DNA from: Meandrina meandrites
Lineage: Eukaryota; Cnidaria; Anthozoa; Scleractinia; Meandrinidae
Direction of reading: 5' to 3'
Assembly (NCBI GenBank): GCA_963693305.1
Contig: OY855903.1
Coordinates: forward strand, 55,246,150-55,310,149
Length of the DNA stretch: 64,000 nt
Part shown: positions 1 through 11,590 of the stretch, in pieces
Position numbering within the stretch: position 1 is the first letter of the stretch
Layout of the letters: every line of letters begins with the position of its first letter
The notes under the pieces: model-generated
Seen by the model: the letters and a program-made list of their open reading frames with translations, nothing else
What the model was told of the DNA's origin: nothing
Database searches by the model: none
Program-made: the position numbers and the translations under genes

Positions 1-1248
1 CCAAGGCGTGAGAAATTTGAACAACAAAGGCGGACTGCGTGGAGATACGTTTCTTCGATAAAAGCGACTTGTGGAATGGTATTTTTTAAGAGATAATTCA
101 GAACAGAAGAGAGATTCTACAATCTGTCACAAATCCAATGGCTCTAGGAAATATCGAATTTTGTCGAAGAATACGAGTCAACAAAGTTGCGCGAGGGAGG
201 GCTACATTTCAATCATGTGGTGCTAGGACATCACGTAACGAGTAAGGGAAATGATAGAGCTCAAGTGTCAAAGCGCTTGGCCTAATTGATGCAGGAAACA
301 GATACAAGACAGAGCATCTCTTTAAATTAAAATTATAGCTTTCTCGTTGTAAAGCTACAGCAGCTAGTGTCAGTACTAAACAACAAAACGTGAGCTTTAT
401 TTGCGATGCATGACCATTAAACATTACAGTATTGCGAAAGCATAAACCGGACATAGATGAATACCGATATGTTACCTGTGATAAGACACAACACACCTTG
501 CAACAACAATATTATAAACGGTCAGGCCGGCGTCGCAAATATAATTGCAAGTTATCATCTTCACGAAAAGTTTCAGTCCTTGTCCTTCCAGAGCAAAAAT
601 TTTGAGAGGTTACAAAATATCTAGCAAATTGAAACGAGCCAAATTAAATCGCACGGACACGAAATATTTAGCAAATGAAAGGTGTTAATAAAACGGCTCG
701 AAACCATGCAGTCCTGTGACCTGTATACTCTATTCAACTTGAAATGCCTCCAAATAATATCTACATTATGAAGCATAAGCGAAGACCTGTTTCTTTTTCT
801 TTTCCTTTTTCCTATTATATCTTACGAGGCAAGTCAGTTATTTGAAGACACGGTTCTAAGAGAGAAACTTTGAAGACAATGGCTACCAAAACACGTCGCA
901 AATAAAAAGCCCACGGTAGGGAGTCCGAGTAGGCCGGTCACGATTCTTATAACACTAGCGTCCTCAGAAGTCGTTAACGTCGGAGTGCTTTCGATACATG
1001 CGAAACTATTTTTGCCAATATCGATATCGAAATCTAAACGCCTGTAAATTCCACTTGGAAAGACATGTTGAATATTCAACAGGACCAACAGCCGACAGAA
1101 CAAATGTCACGCTTGTACGGTCTAATGTCTTTTCCAGAGCCGGAAATACGTTTCCGTGGACGTCCGCATCTCTAAAAATAACTTTCATGGAATCGACATA
1201 TCCCGGCCAACGCCCTCAAAGTCTCTCTCTGTCCCCTCATTTTCTCTT
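1..1248 (-). mobile_element. Mutator-like TIR transposon copy, cut by window edge
   Basis: This stretch is a reverse-complement copy of the element at 35796-37175: base 1 aligns with about 37059 and base 1248 with 35796, with scattered substitutions and small indels. The terminal motif ends CCCCTCATTTTCTCTT at 1248, identical to the ends of the other copy. About 115 bp of the distal end lies outside the window. An 89-codon open frame (834-1103, minus) is kept in both copies, but it resembles no family I know and could be chance conservation between recent copies. No transposase is visible, so the element looks non-autonomous. Confidence 0.8.
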
Positions 1249-1871
1249 GCATATATGTATTTTTGAAAATGGACTGAACGTGGAAATATTTAATATAGGG
1301 ACCTTCAGATCGGACTACGAGATTGAGTGCGAATACGACTTTTTAAACCTAGTGCTTATGCATTGGATCGTCACATTTTACATCAATCTCGTACCGATAG
1401 TCTCCTTTTCAACTGGTCAGCAACAGGGAGGAGTGATAGCTCTGAGGACATAACTGGATTGAAATTTGAAAGTTGTCAAAAAAGACTCGATCTCGCACTC
1501 GTACATCTAATCTGAAAATCCCTAATAAATTCAGCCGTTTTTTCAAGAATTTCTCAATGGAATACAGGTCAGTTAAAGAGGTCCTGCTTGAGTTGCTGTA
1601 CATTGTGTGAAGCTTAGTAGGTAATAACTTTGAGATTCTCAACCGAATTGTCTGAGCCAGTCTCTCCCGCTCTCGTTTTAAGTCTACTCTTGGCCGTCTT
1701 GCTTTGCTGTCATCGCCAGCTTTTTATGCGCCTTCCCTGTTGTTGATGTTATTTGTTACTGATTTCAAAGACGACTTCTTTGCACAAGACTAGATAAAGT
1801 GCTGTTCAAATTGGAAGCAATATTTATTTAAATAAAATACTCTCCATCATTGAGTTGATAGAAAAAGGAAA
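1249..1871. other. Intergenic, nothing recognised
   Basis: AT-rich sequence with short open frames on both strands that show no family resemblance, no splice structure and no obvious inverted repeat. Confidence 0.5.
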
Positions 1872-2042
1872 GTGAGGTCAAGTGAGAGGATGAGGGGTGG
1901 TTCAATAATTCGGATTGATAACCCTCAACCGTCCGGACCTCGACCGAAGATATCAGCTGAATTAGCTATTTATACTGTTCTGATAAGAAGCTGCTTTCAT
2001 TATGGGACGACTGTGAGACATACTATCAACTGCGCGTGCGTA
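1872..2042 (+). promoter_or_regulatory. Composite promoter-like module, copy M1
   Basis: Shows the block order shared with the modules at 8.8-20.1 kb: GAGGTCAAGTGAG, then GAGGGGTGGTTCA, then GATTGATAACCCTCAACC followed by GTCCGGACCTCG, a TATA-like CTATTTATAC at 1966-1975, a diverged CTTTCATTATGGGAC block and TGCGCGTGCG at its 3' end. This copy lies about 7 kb from the main cluster, so the family is dispersed as well as clustered. Function is not known. Confidence 0.5.
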
Positions 2043-2523
2043 AAAAACGATTTTAGCAATCTTTAAGGTTTATTTCAAGTTCACTGAAAGTTTTAACACT
2101 AAGGATGGCTGCCCAGTTTCTCATTAGCCAATTGTGGTTATTTCGGGCAGCCATGTACTCATTTGATTTAATCCTCCCTAGTTTTGTTGATTTAATTCAA
2201 TGACAGTGTAGCGGAATGACTTTTTCACACGCGGGAAACCCGTTTCGTCAAATCATAAAGCGGCTGTCAACACAAATCAACATTCAAACGTGGTAGCTTT
2301 GTTGAGATTTTTTCACTTTGCGAAAGTTCTCGCTCGCCGGGTGTTCTGCTTTCATTTCGCAGCTCATAACTAAATGAATGCCGAACATAAGTTGGTTCAA
2401 GGGCGCTGAAAAATCTGCGTGTCCTGGCGGTAGTTTCAATCCTTTGGATAAAACCACTCGAAGAATATGTTACCGACCAAGAACCTACGAAATACTCTGA
2501 ATACTCCAGCAAAAACGTAGTGG

Positions 2524-2718
2524 GACGTAAGCGAGCAAAGAACATTTGAAGAAATTCGACCAAAAGAACTCACCCGGTACTTTGGCGAATTTATTCTATT
2601 AAAGAACACAAATGGTCAAGCATCATCGAAGACACTGTGTTTGATCAAGAAAGAAAATGTCTGGAAGCTCGTAGCAAAAGAACGGAAAGGGAGCAACCCA
2701 ACGCAGCCGAAGCTTTGA
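2524..2718 (+). pseudogene. Possible tyrosine-recombinase (Crypton-like) N-terminal domain remnant
   Basis: A 64-codon open frame ends at a stop at 2716-2718. It contains RTFEEIRPKELTRYFGEFIL followed by a Lys-Asn-Thr-Asn-Gly turn. That hydrophobic pattern recalls the SAM-like N-terminal region of Crypton-derived tyrosine recombinases common in invertebrate genomes. The similarity stops after the turn, the frame upstream is closed by a stop, and no catalytic R/H/R/Y domain is present. It is either a decayed fragment or a chance match. No splice sites were found that would make it an exon of a working gene. Confidence 0.25.
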
Positions 2719-3946
2719 CTGACGTGAAGGAAAGCATTCTTTACGAAAAGGATCACTCGGAATCTCAAATGCCGAATTAAGCTTTGCTAAACACAGTCTG
2801 GATTTTCAATTCGGTGCATTTTGTTTTGAGAGGTTGTAAGGTCTTGTAAAAAAACATTGGCAGATGACTTGGAGTGACGTGGAACCGACGGAACTGAATA
2901 CTTCTAAAGAGTATTCTGAACGTCAAACGAAATCTAGAACGGGATCGGAACCTCGTAATGTCAGAGGACTCAGAGCTGTTCAACCGACGAACCGAGGGCT
3001 TTCGCAACACCGAACGGTCCGCCTGATAGAGATGCAGATGCCATGAACATGGTATACAAAGTTTATTCCGAAAAGCGACCTGACGCGATGAATAAGCTTG
3101 ATACACCATATACTATCTTAATAACCAATTCGTGGGACAAGTTGCTGGAACTAAATGCTAGAATTTGACGTGTTTTGTTTGTTTCTGAGCATTTCTTAAA
3201 TCCTGAGATGAATTTCTATTGAATTAGACGACTATGTTTGAATGTCAGCACTTTTGGCTTACAAAACATTTTTAAGATAAACATAATTGACATTGACATC
3301 TACTAGAAAAACATTGATAGGACATTGTTACGTAAACTAATTATATTTGACCAGTTATTTGTTAATGTGTTCATACCTTAGCCAGAGCTTTATGTTGAGG
3401 TGCTTGTCAACCAAGCTTTTTGACCCCCCCCCCAACCCCCCTTCTCGACCCTTCTATGATGCGAAAATCTCCTCCCCCGTTAACAGGCGACCAAACTTTA
3501 GTTACTCGATCGATGACTTAACTTGTTAACATCGTAAGCCGTTTGCTTTTTATGAAAGCACCGAAATTGGTTAAAACTCAGAATATTTTCGCCCCAATAC
3601 TGAAACCACAGCATGGCTAGGAAAAAAATGTCGGACAAAAGGAGAAACCAGCCGGGTTTAAGAATCGTTAGTGGGGGTGCGCAAACTGCCATTTACGCAC
3701 AGACTATAATTAATATAAAGAACCCAAACGACAAACAACAGTATAAACAACAAAAAGGCCGGATGGTTTTACAGAGGTTATCAATCATACGAGCCCCTAA
3801 GAACAACAACATCTCGTCCAGCAGCCTGGATGGAAAATAGTTGAGGTGAAAAGGATGTCAGTCAATTCGTTTTTGAACAGTATTGAGCCTGTGATTGGTA
3901 ACCGCTGTAACTGGGGATTTCTTTATGCTAAACACAAATAGCTTGT
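2719..3946. other. Intergenic, no supported gene
   Basis: Contains a 110-codon minus frame (2777-3109) and a 75-codon plus frame (3613-3840), both of low complexity in Ser/Arg or Lys/Gln and without domain, signal peptide or splice context. There is a C-rich tract at 3425-3443. No clear repeat family was seen. Confidence 0.4.
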
Positions 3947-6900
3947 TCAAAATATGCTCATGACGGTCAAAGGAATTACACTAAGGATCCCACATAGGGC
4001 AGAATTTAGAGGGAAATTAATACTCTTCACAGATGACTTGGCGGTGGTACTTCCGGTTGGTCCCTGCGTGGTGTTATCCGCGGACGTGGTAGCAGAGGGC
4101 ACTTCCGGTCCATTGCAGAGATCACCCTGGCAGCAAGACATGTCGCAGCTCGTGAGCTCGACACCAGCAGCGTCTGTGGCATTCTGCATCGCAGCACATG
4201 TCATGTTCTTCATCACATCGACACACGCCCATCTCGAAGTGCAGTTGAGTGAATGGATTGTGAAGCCACCGACAAGTGGCGCTATGCCTGTCATCTTTAT
4301 GGTCACGCACGAATCGTACATCCCACTGCATTCTATGGTGTTCTTTGGATTGCCGCATACGTGTACAGGGCTGCTGCTGTTGCCCAGGACATCGAGGAGG
4401 CTGCTGGTGTTGCTGAACTCGGGAATGCATTCATAGCATCTTATGGCCAAAGCTGTAAATAAAAACATTAACGTATGAGAGCAATGTATGTATGTATTGC
4501 CCAGTGGCACAGCAAGCATCCGAGGGTCACATCAATAAAAAAAATCACTTTATTAAGTGTCTGAGTATTTAGCACTGTTGTACTAATTGTCGACACTGTA
4601 AATAAGTAAACAAATATTACAGAAATGTTGTCAAAAATCCCAATTGGCAGTAGGGTGACCAGCTGGCTATTTACAAAGCGTAAAGGAGTTGAATCCCGGA
4701 CAACCGAACCCAAATCCATCCAGTTGCAGGGAGGAGGATTTGAACCCGGGACCTCCGGATTACAAGTCCAGCGCCCTAAACCACTATACTAGGCCACGCT
4801 GCCCCCCGACCATCCCTCAAACACTGATTTTCGAAGCTTACTAAAGACCGTGATCAGAACATCTGCAAAGGATTGTAAAAGAAAACCATCTATACCGAAT
4901 TGCATTTGCCTCCCAATTACGAAAATCATTGAAAATCATTATCTGGAGGCAGCACAAACAAATAACCTGAGAGAAAGTTTCTATCAACCTCGTTCCCAGG
5001 GCTTTTCCCTTAGAGAAGGGAAAAGCCCTGGGAACAAGGTTGCTTTTCTACACGTAGTGTTTCTCTTGTTTATTGGGGGGGGGGGGGGGGGGGTGCAAAG
5101 TTCAAAGTTCGTTGTATGGTATAGTACTTCCAGTAAGGAGAAAATTCTACATATGCTCCAGTTACAAAATAAACGTCATGTTTTATACTCCACAAATGGC
5201 AAACATCGACTCCAAAAGTGTCAACTCCATTTGTGGTGGGCTGAGGCAATTGGCAGCTGGCACCGCGCGCAGAGGAAAGTAAACGTTCTCCATCTGCAAT
5301 TAAGCCGTCAGTTAAAGATTTCACTTTGTTTATACTCACTCGTTCAGTGCACGTTACTCAGTGTATTGTGTGGAATTTGGCACTTTTTTTAAACATTCAT
5401 TTATTGGACATCTAAACCTGATCAATACGAGAGTATGCACGCAAGGATGAACTCGCGTACTGTTTCTTGTTGTTTGATGCAAGCCTAGGAACAACATTGC
5501 TTTGAAAAACTGACAATTTGAAAATGTGAAAATCCACTGCTAAAACCGAGCTGAGAAAGTTTTTTAGCACAATTTTCAGAATGTCGCGGTATGATGCTCT
5601 TGTCCATATGCATTGTTAGTGTTACGATATCTTTAGACTTAAAAGGTCAGCCACTGATTTCAAAACTACAATTTTTTTTTTTTAAACTTTATTAAAGTGT
5701 CGATGCAGTCTAGCTGAGGGTCGAAACCCTCTACTAATAGGGGACACATAAAATTAATAACATAAATTATAAAAGTTAAAAACCTAGATTTGATATTTAT
5801 AATAAAAAGAGACTAAAATTTAACTACATTATTTACAATAATTCTAACAATTCTAAAAATAAGTTATTCGTAAGTAGATTACGTGCTACATAACACACAG
5901 CTCTTACATTCATGTTCAATTTTCTGTGAAAGGTTGATTAACTTGATCTGTCTTTTGAAAGATTGTAGAGACGGTAAGTTTTTTAAGTTAGTTGAGAGTC
6001 GATTCCACAGCACAGGTCCAATATATCTTAACGAGTGTTTTCCATAGGTGACAGTATTAAATCTGGGAATGTGGAAATCTGCGCCTCTAAGGTTGTAAGT
6101 GGAACTTTTCAATGAGAACAAATTTTTGACGTTTGGAGGGCACAAATCATGCTTCACTTTGAACATCAAACAAGCTATATCCTGCAACCTTCTTTCGTAC
6201 AGAGACAAGCACATTAAAAGTGCACTGAAAGGTATTAAAAGACTCTTTTCGAACTATTTCCTGTTTAAGCAGGTTATAAATTAAGTTGTCGTATTGGGTA
6301 TTAATATTATTATAAAACTTTAGAACATCGCAGCATTCAGTCTAGTTATTTCTATCTATTAATTCCTTCAACTCTAAATATCTTTCTACGCGCCAGCATT
6401 AAACTATTTCGTCTGCATGCCACAGATAGGATGGGATTGGGCCCACCGCAAGAATGAATGTCCTTCTTGTATTATACCACTGAATTTAAAATAACTTTAT
6501 ATTTCGGATTCTGCATGCAACCTTTTCCGAAACTTCCGAGTCGTTACTTTCGAAGCTTTGCAACTTTCGGGTAGCTAAACGTGTATGCTATGTGTAGGCC
6601 GACCAATAAAATGTTTCGATATATAAATAGTTGAAAAAGACTCTTGTGAAAAAGAATTATATTACATTAAAACAAAGTTATATATTGTCTCTGTAGTAAG
6701 AGTAATCTAAAAACAAATATAGCATCGCTTTGGTGCAGTTTGTGGTATGCACTATTCCCAATTGCTAACAACCGTGAAATTTTACCGTTTCTTTTGGAGG
6801 GTCTCGGTCTCTACTTTTGGGGACGGAAAATTGCGTGTTGCGCTTTCGCTGTCGACGAATAAAACATGCTACAAAACGAACTACTCCTTTGTAATAATCA

Positions 6901-7420
6901 TCTGCCTCCTTCGGACGATATTAATGTTCGTACAGTTTTTCAATATGCTGCAATTTTTCTCTCTGAGATACAAATTCAAAGACGTCTCGAAGCAGAACTA
7001 GAAGCTAAAAGCCGAGGCACAACCCCAATAGAGAGTCAAGATAAATATGATTATTGTTTGAATCTGCGTGACTGAGAGTAAAATTTAATTGACTTTTTAA
7101 CGATACGACGGCAATAGAATTAAAAACGGCCGCCGTGTCCGGGCGGTAAAAAGGTCTATCTTGTAGGCGATCGCGACTTGACGAGAGGTGAATGCCGATT
7201 GTTAACCAAAGAAGGAAGGTTATTTCGTAGACCGCCAAACATATACAGGTGCAATGACCACGCTGTTTTGAAACTCGGCAAACGTCCTGGTAAAACACGT
7301 GTTGCACGGGGATAGCGTGTTCTTTAATTTACCTTGCGTTTGGGAAAATGATTAAACTGTTCACTCACCGCTTTGAATTCCAATCAATATTATCACGGCA
7401 GCAAACGCGATGGATTTCAT
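3947..7420 (-). CDS. Ly6/uPAR-domain GPI-anchored protein (2 exons)
   Basis: Two coding exons join in phase: 7420-7369 (52 nt, ATG at 7420, donor GTGAGT) and 4452-3947 (506 nt, acceptor TTTACAG, stop at 3947), giving 185 residues. Exon 1 encodes a signal peptide beginning MKSIAFAAVIILIGIQS. The second exon opens with the Ly6 hallmark LAIRCYEC, carries the expected spread of cysteines and closes the three-finger fold with a C-C-x-x-x-x-C-N signature (CCQGDLCN). A Ser/Thr-rich stalk and a C-terminal hydrophobic tail follow, fitting a GPI attachment signal. Ly6 proteins of this type are outer-leaflet membrane proteins; partner and role cannot be told from sequence. The 2.9-kb intron carries a SINE, a palindrome and a LINE fragment. 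Confidence 0.82.
4640..4805 (-). mobile_element. tRNA-derived SINE in Ly6 intron
   Basis: Read on the minus strand it begins with a tRNA-like head: GGCAGCGTGGCC, a D-arm-like GTGGTTTAG, an anticodon stem-loop with loop CTTGTAA (anticodon TGT, as tRNA-Thr) and a B-box GGTTCAAATCC. The T-stem pairs poorly, so this is not a working tRNA gene. A tRNA-unrelated body follows. The 3' limit is uncertain. Confidence 0.65.
4985..5042. repeat. Near-perfect 58-bp palindrome
   Basis: Arms CAACCTCGTTCCCAGGGC and GCCCTGGGAACAAGGTTG plus the inner TTTTCCCTT/AAGGGAAAA pair around a 3-nt centre. It could extrude as a cruciform or form an RNA hairpin in the Ly6 pre-mRNA. Probably the remnant of a small MITE. 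Confidence 0.85.
5075..5093. repeat. Poly-G tract, 19 G
   Basis: Uninterrupted run of 19 guanines inside the Ly6 intron. One of several long poly-G or poly-C runs in the window. Confidence 0.9.
5669..6300 (-). mobile_element. 5'-truncated LINE, reverse-transcriptase C-terminal region
   Basis: A minus frame of 111 codons (5879-6214) carries the typical C-terminal segment of non-LTR retrotransposon ORF2 from aquatic invertebrates: YERRLQDIACLMFKVKH, then a motif with N-L-R-G, Y-G-K-H-S-L-R-Y-I-G-P-V-L-W-N-R-L and a final Ser-Phe-Lys-Arg. A T-run at 5669-5682 (A-tail on the minus strand) marks the 3' end. The catalytic core is missing, so this is a dead-on-arrival copy in the Ly6 intron. Confidence 0.75.
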
Positions 7421-7849
7421 CTTCTATCTCAGACGCCTTAGAATTTAGCTCAAATTAACGAAATGCACTCAAGCCAATGCAGCCAAGCTTTACAGCGAAT
7501 TGAGGGGCGCTGGCTGCATGCTTCTAGTCTTATCATCAACCCTTTTATTTTTAAACCAATTGGCCCGTGTTCAATACGTAACATAAAAAACAAAAAACAA
7601 GTGTATTGCAATATCCTGGGGCAGCGCGTTGCCTCATGAGCTGGCGATCTGGGTGCTAGCGTTATGTGATTGGTCCGCTGATGAACACACTCCGATTCTT
7701 TTGTTCTGAGCTTGTCTTGTGATTGGCTGAAAAACGTTGGCTGCCGCGCGCCGGTGGACATAGGTACTTACTTGTGGGGGGGGGGGGGGGGGGGGGGGGC
7801 AGTGATCTTCTTGCCCGAAAAAAAAATTGTTAAAAGAAAAAATGCAATC
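7421..7849. other. Intergenic with 24-G tract
   Basis: Region upstream of the Ly6 start. It contains an uninterrupted run of 24 guanines at 7776-7799 and no supported gene. The Ly6 promoter should lie here, but no clear TATA element was recognised. Confidence 0.5.
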
Positions 7850-7870
7850 ACTCATGATACTGGTTTAAGT

Positions 7871-7930
7871 GTGAACCTCCGAGGTCTTGATTGTAGACCT
7901 CTTCGGTTTTCGAGGTCGGTGGTGAAAGAA
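7871..7930 (+). repeat. GAGGTC/GACCTC hairpin repeat, copy 1
   Basis: Contains CCGAGGTCTTGATTGTAGAC followed by CTC: a 6-bp stem GAGGTC/GACCTC around a 9-nt loop, then a second GAGGTC. It is repeated with few changes at 14048-14108. The same GAGGTC/GACCTC pair bounds the promoter-like modules nearby, suggesting common origin. Confidence 0.5.
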
Positions 7931-8079
7931 ACCCTGCTGATTAAGTCGTGCGCTGAAACTGAACAAGCTTGAACATTTAGCTAGTCGGTCAGATTCTTGT
8001 CTTGGTAATTACCTGAGGCAGGTTAACCTGAGAGGAAAGGCAGGCTTTCACGTTCACGAGCGACGGACTCGTAAGAGCG

Positions 8080-8210
8080 CGTACGACCCAGTGATAGTAT
8101 GAGTGGTCAGCGGAGTCATAACTGACGGAATCGGAGACAGAAAAATCAGAACGTTTCCATTTTCTTCCGATTCCGCTTATGACTCCGTCGCTTATGATCC
8201 AGTGAAGACA
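8080..8210. repeat. Inverted repeat, copy in 14900-15030
   Basis: Contains inverted arms such as CGGAGTCATAA against TTATGACTCCG and CGGAATCGGA against TCCGATTCCG, around a central AACGTTTCCATTTTC. The same structure is present in copy 2 of the duplication. Confidence 0.55.
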
Positions 8211-8450
8211 AGATTGTCGGAGTGGCAAGCAGAAGCAGAAGAGCAATTAAACAATTACACCCTCCGTGTCCTTCCTTTCTGATTGCGAGAGTGGAAAAAT
8301 AGTTCGCACGTGGATCATAAGAGACGGAAGCTATAAGCGGAATTACTTATCGGAAACTCGCTTACGACGCGGTCGATTTGATCTAAACTTGATGCTAACG
8401 TTCCGCGCTCCTACTCTGACTCCGTCGCTAGTGAAAACAAGCCTTACTAG

Positions 8451-8572
8451 AACCGTTGAGAGCTCCGAGTTGGTATCCCTCAACCGCGGGAACTCGCAGA
8501 GTTGAAAAATAAGTCATATGTTTATACAGTATAGACGGGAGACTCTTCCTACCGTGTGGGAACAGGCCAGCC
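8451..8572 (+). promoter_or_regulatory. Diverged module D1
   Basis: Shares the module order in altered form: TATCCCTCAACCGCGGGAAC, a TATA-like GTTTATACAG and CTTCCTACCGTGTGGGAAC. A near-identical partner (D2) lies at 15235-15352. Confidence 0.35.
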
Positions 8573-8800
8573 GGTTATCAGCTAAATAATGTAAGTTGGA
8601 AAATGTTTCTCGGCTTTAAACCATTAGTTTATTTTTGAAGCGGTATCATGTGTTCATCGTGAAGGACTTGCAGAAGCAGTTTTTTGTTTTACCAGCTAAG
8701 TGCCTTTAATTTGCTGGCTTGACAAAATGGGAAATTAAAGTCTGTTCTCACTTTAGACTTAAAGTTAAAAAAAGATGCTAATTTATTTTCTTGATAAAAG

Positions 8801-8977
8801 TGAGGTCAAGTAGGTGGAAGAGGGGAGCAAGCAAACCAGATATCGTGTGAGAGAATTCTAAATTGATAACCCTCAACCGTCCGGACCTCGATTTATCGTT
8901 CATAGGAATCAAGGTATTTATATGGTTTAGATAGTAGAGTGCCTTCCTTGTGGGATGTCTTATCAACTGCGCATGAG
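8801..8977 (+). promoter_or_regulatory. Composite promoter-like module, copy M2
   Basis: TGAGGTCAAGTAGGTGGAAG, TTGATAACCCTCAACCGTCC then GGACCTCG, TATTTATATG at 8915-8924, GCCTTCCTTGTGGGAT at 8941-8956 and TGCGCATGAG near 8968. The GGTTCAAAG part of the hairpin is replaced here, and M6 shares that change, so M2 and M6 are duplicates of each other. Confidence 0.6.
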
Positions 8978-9673
8978 CACCAAGACTAAAAAATGTAAAT
9001 TATTTTTACTTGTTAAAAATAAACATTTACTGGAGAAATAAATCCCCTGATGAATCGTGATTTTATAATTTTTTACAGGAAAACCGAATACAGGTAAAAT
9101 ACATATAATTTTGGTGTATTTTAAACTAGAGTTGAATACGCAGGTTTCGCGCGTGTAAAACAGATCTTACCAAAATAAACCCCAGTCGAAATTGGGTTTA
9201 TACAATGAAAGCTTCTAAAAATGTTGTTTTAATTCTGTAGTTGAAAATTTTATAATCATATTCGAAGCTTTTCGCAAAGCCTTGATTAAAATGTTTGTTA
9301 CAGTTCAGTTACACGAGTCAATAAATGGTTTGAAGCGAAATAAAGAACAGCGTTCGCTTGTCCTTACGTCACCTGTTATACAAAATTTGCATTCGAATGT
9401 AAATAAACGCAGCGAGTGTGAAAGAATCGAACAATTAAGTACCTTCCAACTGCTTTCACGGCGTTGTTCGCCTCGCATCAGTCGATCAGATTCCTGAAAA
9501 TTGCAATTCAACGGCGAAACCCGGCCTTTTTCAAAGTTCGGCGGTGTGTTGATTTATAACTTGAAATGAAATCTCCTTCAGGCCGATAACTATTGAAAAG
9601 AAAACCAGTAAGTAGATTCATTCGGAATCTAGTGAAATAATTTTTGTTCAGAACTTAACGGCGTTGACAAAAA

Positions 9674-9832
9674 TGAGGTCAAGTGAGTGGAAGAGGGGTG
9701 GTTCAAAGAATTCGGATTGATAACCCTCAACCGTCCGGACCTCGATTAACGTCATGATAGAGGTCAATATTTATATGCTTTATAGAGGAGACTGCCTTCC
9801 TTGTGGGATGCGTGTTCACCTGCGCATGCGTC
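9674..9832 (+). promoter_or_regulatory. Composite promoter-like module, copy M3
   Basis: Full block set: TGAGGTCAAGTGAGTGGAAG, GGGGTGGTTCAAAGAATTCG, GATTGATAACCCTCAACCGT then CCGGACCTCG, TATTTATAT at 9768-9776, TGCCTTCCTTGTGGGATG and TGCGCATGCG at 9821-9830. A T-rich stretch (TATTTTTCTTTTC) follows at about 9840, as in M7 and M8, and could act as a Pol III terminator if a transcript starts after the TATA-like box. Confidence 0.6.
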
Positions 9833-10750
9833 ATAATCTATTTTTCTTTTCGTGCACTCCACGTAAGGTTTTCCTCCCAGCTTGGTTTTTAGTTTAAGCT
9901 TTGCAAGCACAGTGACTATGATGAGGAGACAACAAAGTATTAAAACAATGCGTTTTTATAAAACTTTTTGTAGCAGGTCTAAAAAGCTGATTAAATATTT
10001 TCTATTTTTAATGTCACATAATCACTTTATGAGCTATTGTTTTCTTGTTGGGCGAAAATTGTTTGAAAACTTCCTGTAGTTTTGTTACGTTGTAAAATCT
10101 TGAATCCTCAAAACTTCGAGACGCATTTTAATGGCTTGTTGAAGTCTATATGACGATATGTATAAGACGGAATCCGTCAGGAAGTCGAGTAATATTAATT
10201 TAAGTTAGTGGAATTCAGTAGAACTTCGAAATTTGTTTTCGATGTTCAGTGTTGTTAGAAAGGATTTCTTTTGATAAGATATTTGAAATAGTAACACAAA
10301 AGCTTGCAATTAATAGTGTAAGGTGTAAATAATTTTGGAACATAATTTTGTCCAAAAAATACTCCAAGTCCTGGCGGATTCCGTCTTAAAACAATATTTT
10401 TAACGAGTCCTGTGTAGGTTACCGGTCTTTTGTTCAGTAATACCCTAATTTCTTTTATGCATTGTTTACCCGTGTTCTGTTTTGTCTTACGTCATCTTGA
10501 AAGCGTCAAAAAGTACGAAATTTACATACGTCCACATAACTGTTCAAAGAATACAGTCGAGCGTGACACAGTACGCCGGGCTTCCTTCAATATGCGTTTC
10601 TTTTCAAAGCAGAAAAATATTAATGACCCCAATGCATTGCACTCCGAAAAACAGATTGCAAGAGTACGCTATGCAGTTTTTAAAACATTATGTGCACGTC
10701 TTTTAATATATTCGAGATTTATTCAATTTTTCACACGGCAATTAATATCC

Positions 10751-10777
10751 CCCCCCCCAAAAAAAAAAAAAAAAAAA
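10751..10777. repeat. C/A homopolymer tract
   Basis: A run of C followed directly by a run of about 18 A. Simple sequence, no gene. Confidence 0.85.
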
Positions 10778-11590
10778 TTGCCGCTGTGTGTTTTGTTTCA
10801 AAGTGAATGAACAAAATTCGTACGGATCAAGTGATGTTTCCTATCTAACTTTGTCATAGGAAATAAATAGCTCGAATTCGCTTTTGATATATAAAAGTTT
10901 TAAAACCTCAACAAACTCTTGCAAAAACCGTCTTTCACGGTAAACTTTCTTGAAGTCTCGTTATTTTTGCGTAGGGTAACACTCAGTTTTTAAATTAAAT
11001 CATCCACGTACCCAAGCGTTCAGCGTCGAGCCTGTTCGATTTCTACTTTCATGAATGAAGTTTTATTTTGGAGTCGTCCAAATCGTTAGTTCTGACTCCC
11101 GGTCGATGACGAAGAAGACATGGTTTTGAGACAAAATTTGAAGACTTTAGTCTGAAAATTTATAAAAAGTTAGTAGTTTTGTGTTCCGTTATCCAAGACA
11201 AACACAGAGAACCGACCAAGGCGCTATCATGCAGTTTTGGTAGACGTCATAAGCGCCTTCGTCCGAGATACCGTAAACGCAGTCGTATCAAACACAACTT
11301 TGGTAGTCTTGGTAGGGCATAGACAATCGACGATTCAATCAAATTCAACAATTTTTTTTTCGCTGACTTACTTCGAAGAGAGTCTTTCCGAAGAAATACA
11401 ACGTGAAAAAAATTTACATTAAATGGAAACTCGGAAAAAAATCCGAGCTCCAGATGAACAAGTACATTTATTGTAGCCAGAAACATATTTTGGGGTTAGG
11501 TGCACTTTGATAGAAATCGACTTGAGGATTCTTGGCGTCTTAAAATGAAATGGGAAACACGATTAAAAAACTGGAGACAAATGTTGTCTT

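Noticed and set aside
4728..4803. Functional tRNA-Thr (TGT) gene
   Set aside because: The T-stem mispairs, the acceptor stem does not close, and a tRNA-unrelated tail continues; this is a SINE head.
9674..9832. Solo LTR (module begins TG and ends CA)
   Set aside because: No target-site duplication was found at M3, M7 or M8, and the same flanks continue outside the module because of the larger duplication.
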